A stretch of DNA of 64,000 nucleotides, taken from Pseudorhizobium tarimense (GTDB taxonomy: Bacteria; Pseudomonadota; Alphaproteobacteria; Rhizobiales; Rhizobiaceae). The notes under the pieces were generated by a model that was not told the DNA's origin, did no database searches, and saw only the letters and a program-made list of their open reading frames with translations. Where the stretch lies: NCBI RefSeq assembly GCF_022968135.1, contig NZ_JALJRA010000010.1, positions 62,001 to 126,000 on the forward strand, read 5' to 3'. The number at the start of each line of letters is the position of its first letter. Position 1 is the stretch's first letter. Shown piece by piece: positions 19,535 through 30,600 of this stretch. Both the position numbers and the translations under genes were made by a program.

Positions 19535-19558
19535 GGCCGCTTTCGAAAGTTAGCGGCC
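19535..19558. terminator. Hairpin between convergent acsA and nuclease gene
   Basis: GGCCGCT (19535-19541) pairs with AGCGGCC (19552-19558); the 10-base loop contains a further TTCGAAAG self-complement. It sits 11 bases after acsA and just after the nuclease stop. No clear T-run follows on either strand, so termination is likely but not certain. Confidence 0.45.
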
Positions 19559-19572
19559 TCAATCTCTTCAAG

Positions 19573-20055
19573 CTATTTGCAGTCCTGCTTAGCCTTCCGT
19601 CCGCCGTCATAGCTCACGGCCAATCCCGCCAGCAGAAGATGCTCGGCCGGCTGCTTTCCGCCGGCTAGCGTGACATCGGCCACGACGCGGTCGAAATACT
19701 TGTCTCCGCTGATCCGGCTGAGCTCCACGGTGGATGATGAAGCTGCCAGCAGCTCAAGCGCCTGACGCGCCGCCTCCGCCGCCTCCGCCTGGCGTTCGCT
19801 TGCGCAGGAAGATCGTATCTCAGGCGTATCGATGCCGCGGATGCGGACATAGACCTCCACCTTCTGCTGCGGCCATGGCCGCGCCTCCACGAGTAGCGTG
19901 TCGCCGTCTATGACACGAAGGATCTTCGCCTCCACAGGTCCTGCGATCTCGTCACGCGCGACGGCCTGCGCAGCGGCGGTGGTACTCAGGAACAGGGCAA
20001 GGATGACCGTGATACGCAGACAAAGGAATAAATTCCTTTGTCTGCGCCGAGTCAA
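19573..20055 (-). CDS. Secreted staphylococcal-nuclease-like (thermonuclease family) protein
   Basis: A 160-aa product with an N-terminal signal peptide (basic RRRQR, hydrophobic LFLCLRITVILALFL, AAAQA) and an SNase OB-fold: VIDGDTLLVEA, RIRGIDTPEI with the catalytic Arg and the Asp/Glu of the family, then KYFDRVVADVTLAG with the second Arg. Probably periplasmic or secreted, cutting nucleic acid with Ca2+, though many proteobacterial members are untested. The only in-frame start before the signal peptide is a TTG at 20053-20055 with no ribosome site, and a perfect inverted repeat begins within codon 4. Confidence 0.78.
   Translation of the reverse strand: MTRRRQRNLFLCLRITVILALFLSTTAAAQAVARDEIAGPVEAKILRVIDGDTLLVEARPWPQQKVEVYVRIRGIDTPEIRSSCASERQAEAAEAARQALELLAASSSTVELSRISGDKYFDRVVADVTLAGGKQPAEHLLLAGLAVSYDGGRKAKQDCK
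20015..20046. repeat. Perfect 32-bp inverted repeat at the nuclease gene start
   Basis: A 15-base arm CGCAGACAAAGGAAT (20015-20029), two spacer bases (AA), and its exact reverse complement ATTCCTTTGTCTGCG (20032-20046). In mRNA of the minus-strand nuclease gene this folds into a strong hairpin starting seven bases after the TTG start. It could hide the start, act as an operator for a dimeric regulator, or be a repeat-family remnant. I saw no second copy in the window. Confidence 0.9.
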
Positions 20056-20070
20056 TAGGATTATCAGCCT

Positions 20071-20289
20071 CTAGAAGTCGATGGCCCGGCCATTGATCTC
20101 CCAGTCACCGAAGCGGGCGGGGTCGGCGCCGCCGCGGCCGCCGATCTCGGTCGGCATCTCTTGCTGCTTCTCGGCCTGGCGACGCTGATCGGCTTCCTCG
20201 AGAGCGCGTTTGGCGGCCGGCGAGAGCGTCCTATTTGCGGCAGTGTCGTCCTGGGCGATGTCAGTGTTGTCGTTGTCGGGGTTCTGCAT
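20071..20289 (-). CDS. DUF1674 (SDHAF4-domain) protein
   Basis: A 72-aa soluble, charged protein that ends in the family signature RFGDWEINGRAIDF, preceded by PTEIGGRGGADPA. The domain is shared with the mitochondrial succinate-dehydrogenase assembly factor SDHAF4; a role with SdhA in bacteria is inference. Two ATGs are possible (20292 and 20289); the second has GGAG at better spacing. No sdh genes are in the window. It is divergent from htpX. Confidence 0.85.
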   Translation of the reverse strand: MQNPDNDNTDIAQDDTAANRTLSPAAKRALEEADQRRQAEKQQEMPTEIGGRGGADPARFGDWEINGRAIDF

Positions 20290-20384
20290 CATTCACTCCG
20301 CCGTGCGAATATTGAAAAGGAATGGGCGGTAAACCACATCATAAGGCGTTCAACCCCGGCAATAAAGCCGTTTGGAGACCGATG

Positions 20385-21344
20385 ATGAACACAGTTCGTA
20401 CCGCCATGCTTCTTGCTTTCATGACGGCCCTGTTCATGGGTGTCGGCTTCCTGATCGGCGGCCGAGCCGGCGTGATGATCGCCTTCCTCTTCGCCGCTGG
20501 CATGAACCTCTTTTCCTACTGGAATTCCGACAAGATGGTGTTGTCCGCCTATCGCGCCAAGCCGGTGGACGAGGGCAATGCCCCGGAGCTCTACCAGATG
20601 ATGCGCCAGCTTTCCGCCAATGCCGGGCTGCCGATGCCGAAGGTCTATGTCTATGACAACCCGCAGCCCAATGCGTTTGCCACGGGCCGCAACCCGCAGA
20701 ACGCGGCCGTAGCAGCCTCCACCGGACTTCTCCAGCGCCTAACGCCGGAGGAAGTGGCGGGCGTCATGGCGCACGAGCTTGCCCATATCCAGAACCGCGA
20801 CACGCTGACGATGACGATCACGGCGACGCTCGCCGGGGCGATCTCCATGCTCGGCAACTTTGCCTTCTTTTTCGGCGGCAATCGCGATAACAACAATCCG
20901 CTCGGCTTTGTTGGGGTGCTTGTCGCGATGATCGTTGCGCCGCTGGCCGCCATGCTCGTGCAGATGGCGATAAGCCGGACGCGTGAATATTCCGCCGACC
21001 GGCGCGGTGCGGAAATCTGTGGCAATCCGATGTGGCTTGCTTCCGCCCTCGGCAAGATCGCCGGTGCCGCCAAGGTGATCCATAACGACGATGCCGAGCG
21101 CAATCCGGCGACGGCCCACATGTTCATCATCAATCCCCTGTCCGGCGAACGGATGGACAACCTGTTCTCGACCCATCCGAATACGGAGAACCGCATTGCC
21201 GCCTTGCAGCAGATGGCGGGCGAGTTCGGCGGTGGGTCGACGCCGGGCTTCCGTGCTGCTAGAGCCACGCGCACCGCGCGCTCCGTTCCAGATACCGGCT
21301 GGGGCCGCGGCACATCCGAGCCGCGCAAGGGACCCTGGTCTTGA
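20385..21344 (+). CDS. htpX: Membrane-bound zinc metalloprotease HtpX
   Basis: HtpX is an M48 protease that cuts misfolded inner-membrane proteins. The 319-aa product has two N-terminal helices ([18 protein letters not shown] and [19 protein letters not shown]), the zinc motif HELAH, a further hydrophobic pair, and the third ligand in [12 protein letters not shown] 20385 is seven bases after GGAG; ATG 20382 is the alternative. The Arg-rich C-terminal tail is common in rhizobia. Its stop overlaps the rsmB start. Confidence 0.94.
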   Translation: MNTVRTAMLLAFMTALFMGVGFLIGGRAGVMIAFLFAAGMNLFSYWNSDKMVLSAYRAKPVDEGNAPELYQMMRQLSANAGLPMPKVYVYDNPQPNAFATGRNPQNAAVAASTGLLQRLTPEEVAGVMAHELAHIQNRDTLTMTITATLAGAISMLGNFAFFFGGNRDNNNPLGFVGVLVAMIVAPLAAMLVQMAISRTREYSADRRGAEICGNPMWLASALGKIAGAAKVIHNDDAERNPATAHMFIINPLSGERMDNLFSTHPNTENRIAALQQMAGEFGGGSTPGFRAARATRTARSVPDTGWGRGTSEPRKGPWS

Positions 21345-22741
21345 ACCAAGAGAAAAAGAACAAGAAGCCGTTCAAGCATACCGCATCCGCCAAGCCACCC
21401 AAGGGCCCTGCCCTGCTCAATCATGAGGACAAAGCCGGGCTCGAGGTTCGCGCCACTGCGGCCAAGCTCTTGGCGGCGGTGGTTGACAAGAAGATCTCGC
21501 TGGACGGTATCCTGGATCCGGTTCACGGCAATCCGGCTTACAAGCAGCTGAACGACCAGGATCGTGCGCTCACTCGCGCGATTCTGCTCAGTGTGTTGCG
21601 ACACCTGCCGCGGGTCGAGGCTGCTCTCGCATCGCTCCTGGAATCGCCGCTGCCGCAGGGCGCGCGCCCGCTTCACCATGTTCTCTGCGTGGCCGCGGGG
21701 CAGATCCTCTATCTCGACATTCCGTCGCATGCGGCCGTCGACCTGGCGGTCGAGCAGGCAAACCGCGATCCGCGAAACCGGCGGTTTGCCAAGCTGGTCA
21801 ACGCCGTGCTGCGCCGGCTGGTAAGGGAAAAGGAGGCGGTTCTTCAGCAAATCGCTCAGGTTTCTCCGGTCCCAGACTGGTACATGGAGCGTCTGTCGGC
21901 CGGCTACGGCGCGGATAGTGCACGAGGTATCGCAGAAGCGCAGCTCGCCCCGCCACCGATCGACCTGACGACAAAAGGCGACCCAGAGCCTTGGGCCGAG
22001 GCGCTGGGGGCACGGCGTCTGCCGACGGGCAGCCTTCGCCTGCCCTCTTTCGAGGGATCTGTCGCGTCCCTGCCTGGTTTCGACGAGGGTGCATGGTGGG
22101 TCCAGGACGTCGCGGCCAGCATCCCGGCAAAGCTGTTCGGCGATATCAAGGACAAGCGGATTGCCGATCTTTGCGCTGCACCCGGCGGCAAGACGGCACA
22201 GCTGATTGCGGCGGGCGCCGAGGTAATCGCCGTCGAGCAGTCCGCAAACCGCATGGCGCGCCTACGGGAAAATCTCGAACGGCTCGGCTTGAAGGCGGAC
22301 CTTGTGCAGGGAGATCTCTTCGACTTTTCTCCCAACACGGCACTCGATGGCGTACTGCTCGATGCGCCCTGTTCGTCCACCGGCACGACAAGGCGACATC
22401 CGGATGTCCTCTGGACCAAGGGGCCGGAGGACATCGCCAAGCTTGCAGCGCTGCAGGCCAAGATGCTGCGGCATGCGGCGACGCTGGTGAAATCCGGGGG
22501 GCTGATCGTTTTCTCCAACTGTTCGCTCGATCCGCTGGAGGGCGAGGATCTGGTGGCAGATCTTCTGCGGGAGGATCCAACCCTTGAACGGGTGCCGGTC
22601 GATGTGGCGCTCTGGCCTGGGCTCGAACAGGCCATCACGGCGCGGGGCGAATTCCGGACGACGCCAGCCATGCTGTTGCCGAGCGAAGGATTCTCCGGCG
22701 GCATGGACGGCTTCTTTGCCTGCGTGCTCCGGCGCCGCTAA
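21341..22741 (+). CDS. rsmB: 16S rRNA (cytosine967-C5)-methyltransferase RsmB-like
   Basis: SAM-dependent m5C methyltransferase of the NOL1/NOP2/Sun family. The 466-aa product has an N-terminal NusB-like domain (about residues 30-165) and a C-terminal Rossmann domain with [12 protein letters not shown], the [15 protein letters not shown] cysteine motif, and the catalytic Cys in [11 protein letters not shown]. The start is a TTG that overlaps the htpX TGA, giving tight coupling. The exact target cytosine is inferred from the NusB-plus-methyltransferase layout. Confidence 0.9.
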   Translation: MNQEKKNKKPFKHTASAKPPKGPALLNHEDKAGLEVRATAAKLLAAVVDKKISLDGILDPVHGNPAYKQLNDQDRALTRAILLSVLRHLPRVEAALASLLESPLPQGARPLHHVLCVAAGQILYLDIPSHAAVDLAVEQANRDPRNRRFAKLVNAVLRRLVREKEAVLQQIAQVSPVPDWYMERLSAGYGADSARGIAEAQLAPPPIDLTTKGDPEPWAEALGARRLPTGSLRLPSFEGSVASLPGFDEGAWWVQDVAASIPAKLFGDIKDKRIADLCAAPGGKTAQLIAAGAEVIAVEQSANRMARLRENLERLGLKADLVQGDLFDFSPNTALDGVLLDAPCSSTGTTRRHPDVLWTKGPEDIAKLAALQAKMLRHAATLVKSGGLIVFSNCSLDPLEGEDLVADLLREDPTLERVPVDVALWPGLEQAITARGEFRTTPAMLLPSEGFSGGMDGFFACVLRRR

Positions 22742-22841
22742 GAATTTCTTTACCCTGACAACCGATTGTATTCGAATTGGCTAAAGGGTGAGCCCGCTCG
22801 TGGGGCGGTTGTTCGATCCCGCGGAGTGTCCCATATTGGCA

Positions 22842-24521
22842 ATGCAGCTCGCGGATCGCCGAAGACTGATGTCGTTCGGCTTGCGGGAGGTCTGCCGCCG
22901 CTTCTACCGGCGGACGGCCGGCCTTCGGCTTTCGCTGACTCCGTTCTCCTCCCACGTGCCTGATCGGCTTCTGGTTGCCCCGTCTGACCTGCGGGCGGTT
23001 GATCCGTTCGTTGCCGAAGAAATCAGCTTCGGCCGCTTCCCGCTTGCCGGCACCTCCCTGGATACGGAAGGCCTGTCGCCGTTCGCTGTAGAGCACCCCT
23101 CGAAAGCCTTTTCCGAGCGGTTGAATTCCTTCGCCTGGCTCCGTCATATCCGGGCGCAGCGCACGGAGCCCGCCTGTGCCCGTTGCCGCTCTATCGTTGC
23201 GAGCTGGATCGCGCTGCATGGACGCCATCCCCGCGGAATCGCGTGGGAGCCGAATGTCGTTGCCGAGCGGGTGATCGCGTGGCTCTCCCACTCCACCGTG
23301 GTGCTGCAGGGTGCGGAAGGCGGCTTCTACAGGCGCTTCATGAAAAGCCTGAGTTACCAGGTGCGTTATCTTCGAGGGATTGCACGCGGGCTGCCGGAGG
23401 ACGAGACGCGGTTGCGGATCCGTATCGCCCTTGCCATGGCCTCGGTCTCCATGCCTACCCGCAACGCCTTCATCAAGCGCGAGGGAAGGCGACTGGATCG
23501 CGAATTGGAGCGGCAGATCCTGGCCGACGGAGCGCATGTGTCGCGAAATCCGCGTGCCATCCTCGAGCTCTTGCTGGACCTTCTGCCGCTTCGACAGACC
23601 TACATCAATTTGGGGCATGACGTGCCGTCGAAGCTCATCCCGACGATCGACCGGATGTATCCCGCCCTGCGCTTCTTCCGCCATCAGGACGGGGATCTGG
23701 CGCTCTTCAACGGCGCGACGTCGACGCCGGCTAGCGAACTGATGTCGGTGCTGCGGTATGACGAGACCGGCGGAAAGCCGTTCAAATCGCTCCCCCATGC
23801 GCACTACCATCGGCTTTCCGCCAACGGCACGACGATCATCGTCGATACCGGGGTTCCGCTGAAAGCCGAGCTTTCGCAGCGCGCCCATGCCGGCTGCCTA
23901 TCCTTCGAGATGTCGTCCGGCCGCAATCGCTTCATCGTCAACAGCGGGGCGCCGAAGTTTGCCGGCCGTGAATTCCGTCGCGTGGCGCGGTCCACGGCGG
24001 CACATTCGACCGTTACGGTTGCCGAGACATCCTCCAGCCGGATGATCCGCTCGTATTTCTGCCGCGCCAGCATCCTCGCCGGCGCCAGGGTCACTGATCT
24101 CGAGCGGTCGAACGACCAGCACGGCAACGACTGGCTGCGGTTGGCGCATGACGGTTACCTGAACGGCTTCGGCTATGTCCACGAACGCGAAATCGGCCTC
24201 AGCAGCAGCGGCAACAAGATCAAGGGTCATGATAAGCTCTCGTCCCCCGACGGAGCGCGCACGCAGGATGGCACAGAGGCGGTGGCGCGGTTTCACGTCC
24301 ACCCTTCGATCACCCTCTCGAGGCAAGACGAGGAAACGGTGCTGATGGTTGCGCCTGATGGTGAAGCCTGGGCCTTTAGCGCGCCAGGACTGAAGCCTTC
24401 GATCGAGGAGGACATCTTCTTTGCCGACGCTTCCGGCTTCCGATCCAGCCAGCAGATCGTCATTGCCTTCTCACCTCCGGAGCTTGCGGAAATACGCTGG
24501 ATGCTGAAGCGGATGGAATAG
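22842..24521 (+). CDS. Heparinase II/III-family protein
   Basis: A 559-aa protein (577 if the GTG at 22788 is used) with an N-terminal helical toroid part (FGRFPLAG, SFAWLRHIRAQRT, RHPRGIAWEPNVVAERVIAWL) and a C-terminal beta-sandwich with the family landmarks HAHYHRLSANGTTIIVDTG and GCLSFEMSSGRNRFIVNSG. The family includes polysaccharide lyases; rhizobial members next to rsmB and purH are of unknown substrate and have no obvious signal peptide. ATG 22842 matches how related proteins begin, though neither start has a good ribosome site. Confidence 0.85.
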   Translation: MQLADRRRLMSFGLREVCRRFYRRTAGLRLSLTPFSSHVPDRLLVAPSDLRAVDPFVAEEISFGRFPLAGTSLDTEGLSPFAVEHPSKAFSERLNSFAWLRHIRAQRTEPACARCRSIVASWIALHGRHPRGIAWEPNVVAERVIAWLSHSTVVLQGAEGGFYRRFMKSLSYQVRYLRGIARGLPEDETRLRIRIALAMASVSMPTRNAFIKREGRRLDRELERQILADGAHVSRNPRAILELLLDLLPLRQTYINLGHDVPSKLIPTIDRMYPALRFFRHQDGDLALFNGATSTPASELMSVLRYDETGGKPFKSLPHAHYHRLSANGTTIIVDTGVPLKAELSQRAHAGCLSFEMSSGRNRFIVNSGAPKFAGREFRRVARSTAAHSTVTVAETSSSRMIRSYFCRASILAGARVTDLERSNDQHGNDWLRLAHDGYLNGFGYVHEREIGLSSSGNKIKGHDKLSSPDGARTQDGTEAVARFHVHPSITLSRQDEETVLMVAPDGEAWAFSAPGLKPSIEEDIFFADASGFRSSQQIVIAFSPPELAEIRWMLKRME

Positions 24522-24527
24522 GCGTTC

Positions 24528-24541
24528 CTTCCTTAAGGAAG
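24528..24541. repeat. 14-bp perfect palindrome upstream of purH
   Basis: CTTCCTTAAGGAAG lies six bases after the heparinase-family stop and 52 bases before purH. It could be a small hairpin or an operator; there is no T-run after it. Confidence 0.5.
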
Positions 24542-24593
24542 CTGTGCTAACGCGGCGCCAACGCCCCTGCCGCACAGTCCCGAGGAGCATCCG

Positions 24594-26210
24594 ATGGCCG
24601 TCGTTTCCAAGAAGATCCCCGCCCCCGACCAGATCAAGATCCGTACCGCGCTGCTTTCCGTTTCCGACAAGACCGGTATCGTCGAACTGGCACAGGCCCT
24701 CTCGGCGCAGGGCGTCCGGCTTCTGTCGACCGGGGGAACGCACAAGGCGATCGCTGCCGCAGGTCTCGACGTCACGGACGTCTCGGAGGTTACTGGCTTC
24801 CCCGAGATCATGGATGGCCGCGTCAAGACGCTGCATCCGAACGTCCATGGCGGTCTGCTGGCCATTCGCGATGATGCCGACCACGTGGAGGCAATGAAGA
24901 CGCATGGCATCGAGGGGATCGATCTTGCCGTCATCAATCTCTACCCCTTCGAGGAAGTGCGCTCCGCCGGTGGCGATTATCCCACTACGGTGGAAAACAT
25001 CGACATCGGCGGTCCGGCAATGATCCGTGCGTCGGCCAAGAACCACGCCTATGTGACGGTGGTTGTCGATCCTGCGGATTACCCGGCGCTGATCGAAGCC
25101 CTTAGAGCGAATGACGGGCAGACGGCCTATGCCTTCAGACAGAAACTCGCCGCCAAGGCCTACGCACGCACGGCGGCTTACGACGCCGCGATTTCAAACT
25201 GGTTCGCCGAGGCGCTCGATATCGAGATCCCGCGATACCGCACGATTGGCGGCATCCTCAAGGAAGAGATGCGCTACGGCGAAAACCCGCATCAGAGCGC
25301 CGGCTTCTACGTCACCGGCGAGAACCGGCCGGGCGTCGCAACAGCAAAGCTCCTGCAGGGCAAGCAGCTTTCCTACAACAACATCAACGACACGGACGGA
25401 GCGTTCGAACTGATCGGCGAGTTCTCGGCGGACCAAGGCCCTGCCTGCGCCATCATCAAGCACGCCAACCCTTGCGGCGTAGCGACCGGGCCAACGCTGA
25501 AGGAGGCGTATCTGCGGGCGCTCGCCTGTGACTCCACCTCGGCCTTCGGCGGCATCATTGCGCTCAATCAGATTCTCGATGCGGAGACGGCGGAAGAGAT
25601 CGTCAAGCTCTTCACCGAAGTGATCATCGCGCCGCAGGTCTCGGAAGAGGCGAAGGCCGTAATCGCCAAGAAGCCGAACCTGCGCCTGCTCGAAACTGGT
25701 GGGCTGCCTGACCCGCGCTCGCGCGGCATCACAGCCAAGACGGTTGCCGGCGGGCTTCTGGTGCAGACACGCGACAACGGCATGGTCGAGGATATTGATC
25801 TGCGGGTGGTCACGGCGCGCGCGCCGACGGATCGCGAACTTGAAGACATGAAATTTGCCTACAAGGTGGCCAAGCACGTCAAGTCGAACGCAATCGTCTA
25901 TGCCAAGGATGGCCAGACCGCCGGTATCGGTGCCGGACAGATGAGCCGGATCGATTCTGCCCGCATTGCTGCCATCAAGGCGGAGGAGGCGGCCAAGGCG
26001 ATGCGCTGGTCCGAGCCGATGACCAAAGGTTCGGCCGTCGCGTCCGAAGCCTTTTTCCCCTTCGCCGACGGGCTTCTCTCAGCCATTGCTGCAGGTGCCA
26101 CCGCAGTCATTCAGCCGGGTGGCTCCATGCGCGACCAAGAGGTGATAGACGCCGCGAACGAACATGGCGTGGCCATGGTATTTACGGGCATGCGGCACTT
26201 CCGCCACTAG
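24594..26210 (+). CDS. purH: Bifunctional AICAR formyltransferase / IMP cyclohydrolase
   Basis: PurH carries out the last two steps of IMP synthesis. The 538-aa product has the N-terminal IMP cyclohydrolase domain ([40 protein letters not shown]) and the C-terminal formyltransferase domain with the catalytic [19 protein letters not shown], and FFPFADG. ATG 24594 follows CGAGGAGC. Its TAG stop shares CTAG with the convergent MFS gene. Confidence 0.98.
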   Translation: MAVVSKKIPAPDQIKIRTALLSVSDKTGIVELAQALSAQGVRLLSTGGTHKAIAAAGLDVTDVSEVTGFPEIMDGRVKTLHPNVHGGLLAIRDDADHVEAMKTHGIEGIDLAVINLYPFEEVRSAGGDYPTTVENIDIGGPAMIRASAKNHAYVTVVVDPADYPALIEALRANDGQTAYAFRQKLAAKAYARTAAYDAAISNWFAEALDIEIPRYRTIGGILKEEMRYGENPHQSAGFYVTGENRPGVATAKLLQGKQLSYNNINDTDGAFELIGEFSADQGPACAIIKHANPCGVATGPTLKEAYLRALACDSTSAFGGIIALNQILDAETAEEIVKLFTEVIIAPQVSEEAKAVIAKKPNLRLLETGGLPDPRSRGITAKTVAGGLLVQTRDNGMVEDIDLRVVTARAPTDRELEDMKFAYKVAKHVKSNAIVYAKDGQTAGIGAGQMSRIDSARIAAIKAEEAAKAMRWSEPMTKGSAVASEAFFPFADGLLSAIAAGATAVIQPGGSMRDQEVIDAANEHGVAMVFTGMRHFRH

Positions 26211-27604
26211 GTCCTGGCTGGCGGAGGGTTGGCTGGGTAGGGCGTTCGCAGCAGAAGCAGGAAGCCGCTCAGCAGGAAGATGATGAGCGTCGCCATGCCG
26301 AAGCGGGCAGAGCCGCTGGCGTACGTCATGAGCGAAAACAGCAGTGTCGCCATGAAGCTCGTCGCCCGGCCGGACATGGCATAGATCCCGAAGTACCGGC
26401 CGGCGTCAGCAAGGCTGACGCTGCGCGCGAGGTACGAGCGTGACGAGGCCTGGACAGGACCGAAGGCGATGCCGATCAGCACGCCGAACAGGACATAGGC
26501 CTTTTCGGCAGCCGTTCCGAACAGGCCGCCACCGTCTTCCAGCCCAAGCGGCAGGAGACCGAAGAAGACGAAGCCGGGGCCCGTGGAGATGATCCCTACT
26601 GTTGCCGTCAGGAGCAGGATCAGGCTGATCAGCACGACGGTCTTCGACCCCAGCCTCACGTCGAGGCGGCCGGCGACAAAGCACCCGAAGATGGCGACGA
26701 CGTTGAGCAGAATGCCGTAGACGCCGATCTCGATCGTCGCCCAGCCGAACATGCCGGCCGCAAAGGCGCCACCCAGGATCAGTAGGCCGTTGACGCCATC
26801 CTGATAGAGCATGCGCGCAATCAGGAATTTCAAGATTCCCCGGCGCTGTCTGAGGTCGCCAAGGGTTCCGCGAAGCTCGGTCAGACCGGAACGCACTGCC
26901 TTCGCCATCGGCAGGCCCTTGGCCGCATCCGGCGTGAAGAAGAACATCGGCAGGATGAACAGGAAGTACCATCCGGCGGCAATGGGGCCGGCGATGCGGG
27001 CGTCTTCACCGCGCGCCGGGTTAAGGCCGAAGAGAGGTTCTATGCCGAGCAGGGTAAGGCCGGTTTCCGGGCTGCCGGCCAGAAGCGTCACCACCAGGAT
27101 CAACACCAGCATACCGCCGAGATAGCCCAGGCCCCAGGCAGTGTTCGAGACCTTGCCGACTTCATCGGGGCCAATTAGGCGCGGCATCATCGAATCGTTG
27201 AAGACGATGGAGAACTCCGCGGCGATCGAAGCAAAGATCATCAGTAGGAGCGGCCAGATCATCGGCGATCCAGGAGCGGCCAGCCAGAGCAGAGACAGGC
27301 AGACGATCTTCACGGCGGCAAAGCTGGCGATCCAGGGTTTACGAGGGCCGGACTGATCGGCGATCGAACCAAGCACCGGTGACAAAAGCGCAATGATGAT
27401 CGACGAGATCGTCGCCATATTGCCCCAGGCTGCCTGAGCGGAAACCGGGTCTTCGGTCAGGCGGGCGACGAAGTAGGGACCAAAGACGAAGGTCACCACG
27501 ACGGTGAAGAAGGGCTGCGCCGCCCAGTCAAACAGCATCCAACCCCAGATGCCACGCCGCGAGGCGACCACCGGCGAGGCATCTGGTGTGGTCGAAATCG
27601 TCAA
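26207..27604 (-). CDS. MFS transporter, UMF1/Atg22-like
   Basis: A 465-aa membrane protein with about 12 hydrophobic segments. [20 protein letters not shown] at the start and [11 protein letters not shown] after helix 4 are typical of the UMF1 (Atg22-like) group of the major facilitator family. The substrate is unknown; yeast Atg22 exports amino acids from vacuoles, but this does not transfer safely. TTG 27604 was chosen because AGGGGGA precedes it and it starts 19 bases after the glutamate dehydrogenase stop; the frame is open further upstream inside that gene. Confidence 0.85.
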   Translation of the reverse strand: MTISTTPDASPVVASRRGIWGWMLFDWAAQPFFTVVVTFVFGPYFVARLTEDPVSAQAAWGNMATISSIIIALLSPVLGSIADQSGPRKPWIASFAAVKIVCLSLLWLAAPGSPMIWPLLLMIFASIAAEFSIVFNDSMMPRLIGPDEVGKVSNTAWGLGYLGGMLVLILVVTLLAGSPETGLTLLGIEPLFGLNPARGEDARIAGPIAAGWYFLFILPMFFFTPDAAKGLPMAKAVRSGLTELRGTLGDLRQRRGILKFLIARMLYQDGVNGLLILGGAFAAGMFGWATIEIGVYGILLNVVAIFGCFVAGRLDVRLGSKTVVLISLILLLTATVGIISTGPGFVFFGLLPLGLEDGGGLFGTAAEKAYVLFGVLIGIAFGPVQASSRSYLARSVSLADAGRYFGIYAMSGRATSFMATLLFSLMTYASGSARFGMATLIIFLLSGFLLLLRTPYPANPPPART

Positions 27605-27623
27605 CGGCGCATCCCCCTGCGGA

Positions 27624-30600
27624 TCATGGCGCAGATGTCTGAGGCACCGGCGCCGCCAGATCCTCGAGAAGGCCCGCGGCAACGGAAAGCTTCGCGAGGT
27701 TGAAGTCGGTAGAGTCGCTGAGGACGAGGAGTTCGTTGACGAGGCGATTCACATGCTGGCGCTTGGCTCCGTACCACGCTTCCAAGGGCTTCTTTTCCCT
27801 GGCGTGCGAAGTGAGTGCCGAGCAAACAATGTCGCGGCGTGCGGAGGAGATCTGAGCGAGATTGCGATCGAGAGCAACGCTCTCGTAATGGTCCGCCGGA
27901 CTGATCGCTTCGCCGAGCGCAAGTAGGCGGTCGATGCGGAAGGTGTCGGTCGCTGCAAAATAGGTCTGCGCGACATGGCCGAGGTCGCAGCCCGTGCGCT
28001 CGGCAATCATCAGCAGTTCCGGCACGAGGACCAGTGTCGGCAGGCGGCTCACCTCTGCCGCGAGATCGGCGGGGACGCCTGTCGCTTGAAGCTCCATGGA
28101 ACGCTCGCGGACGTCCGAGCCGAGGCCGAGGGATGCGATCGCGCTTCTGAGCTTCTTGCTCCCCGCTTTCAGCGCCTTGGTGCTGATCTCGATCGATGCA
28201 GCACCGGTATGGGTTCTCAACACTAGGCGCGTGGCGTCGGCGAAGATGTCGCCGATCCTGGCATAGAGGTCGTTCTGTGTTCGGCCGGAGATCTTGCCAT
28301 CGAGGCCGTCGGTCATCGACCAGAGATGCGGCAGCTCGAAGCCATCGCGGGCGATATAGGCTGCTTTCACGACGTCCGCCGGTGATGCTCCGGTCGCGTC
28401 AATCATCGCCTGGACAAAGCCGGGCCCTCCCCGATTGATCACTTCGTTCGCCAGCACGGTGGCGACGATCTCACGGTGCAGCGGGTGTCCCTCGATATCC
28501 GCTGCGAAAGACTTCTGCATCTTGGCGGGGAAGTAGTTCTTCAGGACGTCGGCAAAATAAGGGTCGTCCGGCAGGCTACTGTCCAAGATCTCGTCGAACA
28601 GCGTGATCTTTGCATAGGAGAGCAGTACGCCGATCTCTGGACGGGTCAATGGCTTGCCCGCCTGGTAGCGCTCCGCAAGCTCGACGTCGTTCGGTAAAGT
28701 CTCGACCGTCCGGTTCAAGTGGCCTTGAGCTTCCAGCACCGACATGACCCGCGACAATTCCTCCCGATTTGCGACTCCTTCCCGCTCCGTCAGTGAAATC
28801 GCCAGCGTCTGGAGATAGTTGTTGCGGAGAACGAGGGCGGCAACTTCGTCGGTCATCGATGAAAGAAGCTGGTTTCGCTTCTCGCGAGTGAGGCGGCCGG
28901 AGCGCATTGCTGAACTGAAGGCGATCTTGATGTTCACCTCGACGTCGGACGAATTGACGCCGGCCGAATTGTCGATGGCATCCGAGTTGAGACGCCCGCC
29001 CGTCAGCGCATAGGCGATGCGTCCCTTCTGTGTGACACCCAGATTGGCACCCTCGCCAATGACCTTGGCACGAACGTCCTTGGCGAGGACCCGGATCGGG
29101 TCGTTCGCCCGGTCGCCGACCTCCGCGTCGGTCTCGGATGCGGACTTGATATAGGTCCCGATGCCACCGAACCAGAGGAGGTCAACCGGGCTCTTCAGGA
29201 TTGCCGTCATGATTTCGAACGGCGTTGCCACGTCCTTGTCGATATCGATCGCGGCCCTCGCCTGCGGCGTCAGTTTTACCGATTTCTTCGTGCGTGAGAT
29301 GATCATCCCGCCGTCAGACAGGCAGCTGCGGTCATAGTCCTGCCAGCTGGAGCGCGGCATGCCGAAGAGCCTCTCGCGTTCGGCAAACGAATGGGCCGTC
29401 TCGGGATCCGGGTCGATGAAGATGTCGCGATGGTCGAAGGCTGCCAGGAGGCGGATGTGCGGCGACAGCAGCATTCCGTTGCCGAAGACGTCGCCGGACA
29501 TGTCGCCGACGCCCGCAACGGTGAACGGCGTTGTCTGGATGTCGATGTCCATCTCGCGGAAGTGCCGCTTGACGGCTTCCCAAGCACCGCGGGCAGTGAT
29601 GCCCATCTTCTTGTGATCGTAGCCGGCGGAGCCGCCTGAGGCGAAGGCGTCGTCGAGCCAGAAATCCGCCTCCTGTGCCAGGGCGTTGGCGGTGTCCGAG
29701 AAGGTGGCGGTACCTTTGTCGGCCGCGACGACGAAGTATGGATCGTCGCCGTCGACGCGAAGCGTGTTCTCCGGGCCGACGACTTCGCCGTCCACGATAT
29801 TGTCTGTGATCGAGAGCAGGGTACGGATGAAGGTCTTGTAGGCTTCCCTGCCCGCGGTGAAAATCTCCTCACGTGAGCCGCCTTCCGGCAAGGCTTTCGG
29901 CACGAAGCCGCCCTTGGCGCCAACTGGCACAATCACCGCGTTCTTGACCTGCTGGGCCTTTACCAGGCCAAGCACTTCGGTGCGGTAGTCTTCCGCACGG
30001 TCCGACCAGCGAAGACCGCCTCGCGCCACCTTGCCGAAGCGCAGGTGGACGCCCTCCACCTCGGTGCCGTAGACGAAGATTTCCCGGAAGGGGCGCGGCT
30101 GGGGCAGGCCCTCGAGGAGCTTCGGATCGAACTTGAACGCGAGGTTGGCCCGTGGCAGGCCGTCTTCGGTTCGTTGGAAATAGTTGGTGCGAAGCGTGGC
30201 ATCCACGGCATTGATGTAGCGGCGGAAGATCCGGTCGTCGTCGAGGCTCGGGACGCCGGCCAGTGCTTTCTCCAACTCTTCGTGCCGGCCGGAAATCTTC
30301 TTTGCCCGTGCCTTGTCTCCCAGCAACGGATTGAAGCTCTCCTGGAACAGCTGGAAGATCGCGCGCGATATGGCTGGATACCTGGCGAGGGTGTCGGAGA
30401 TCAGCGCCTGTGAATAAACGATGCCGGCCTGCCTGAGATAGCGGGCATAGGCGCGCAGCACCGTCGTTTCACGCGTGGTAAGGCCCGAGAGAAGGACGAG
30501 CCTGTTGAAAGAGTCGTTGTCGGCAAGGCCATTGAAGGCGGCGAGGAAAGCTTCTTCCAGCCGCGCAGCATCGCTCTCGAGCGTGAATGGCGACTGGTGC

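Noticed and set aside
20651..21850. 399-codon minus-strand ORF over htpX and rsmB
   Set aside because: Spans two well-supported genes on the other strand; no domain is visible.
22635..23888. 417-codon minus-strand ORF over rsmB and the heparinase-family gene
   Set aside because: Antisense shadow with no recognisable motif.
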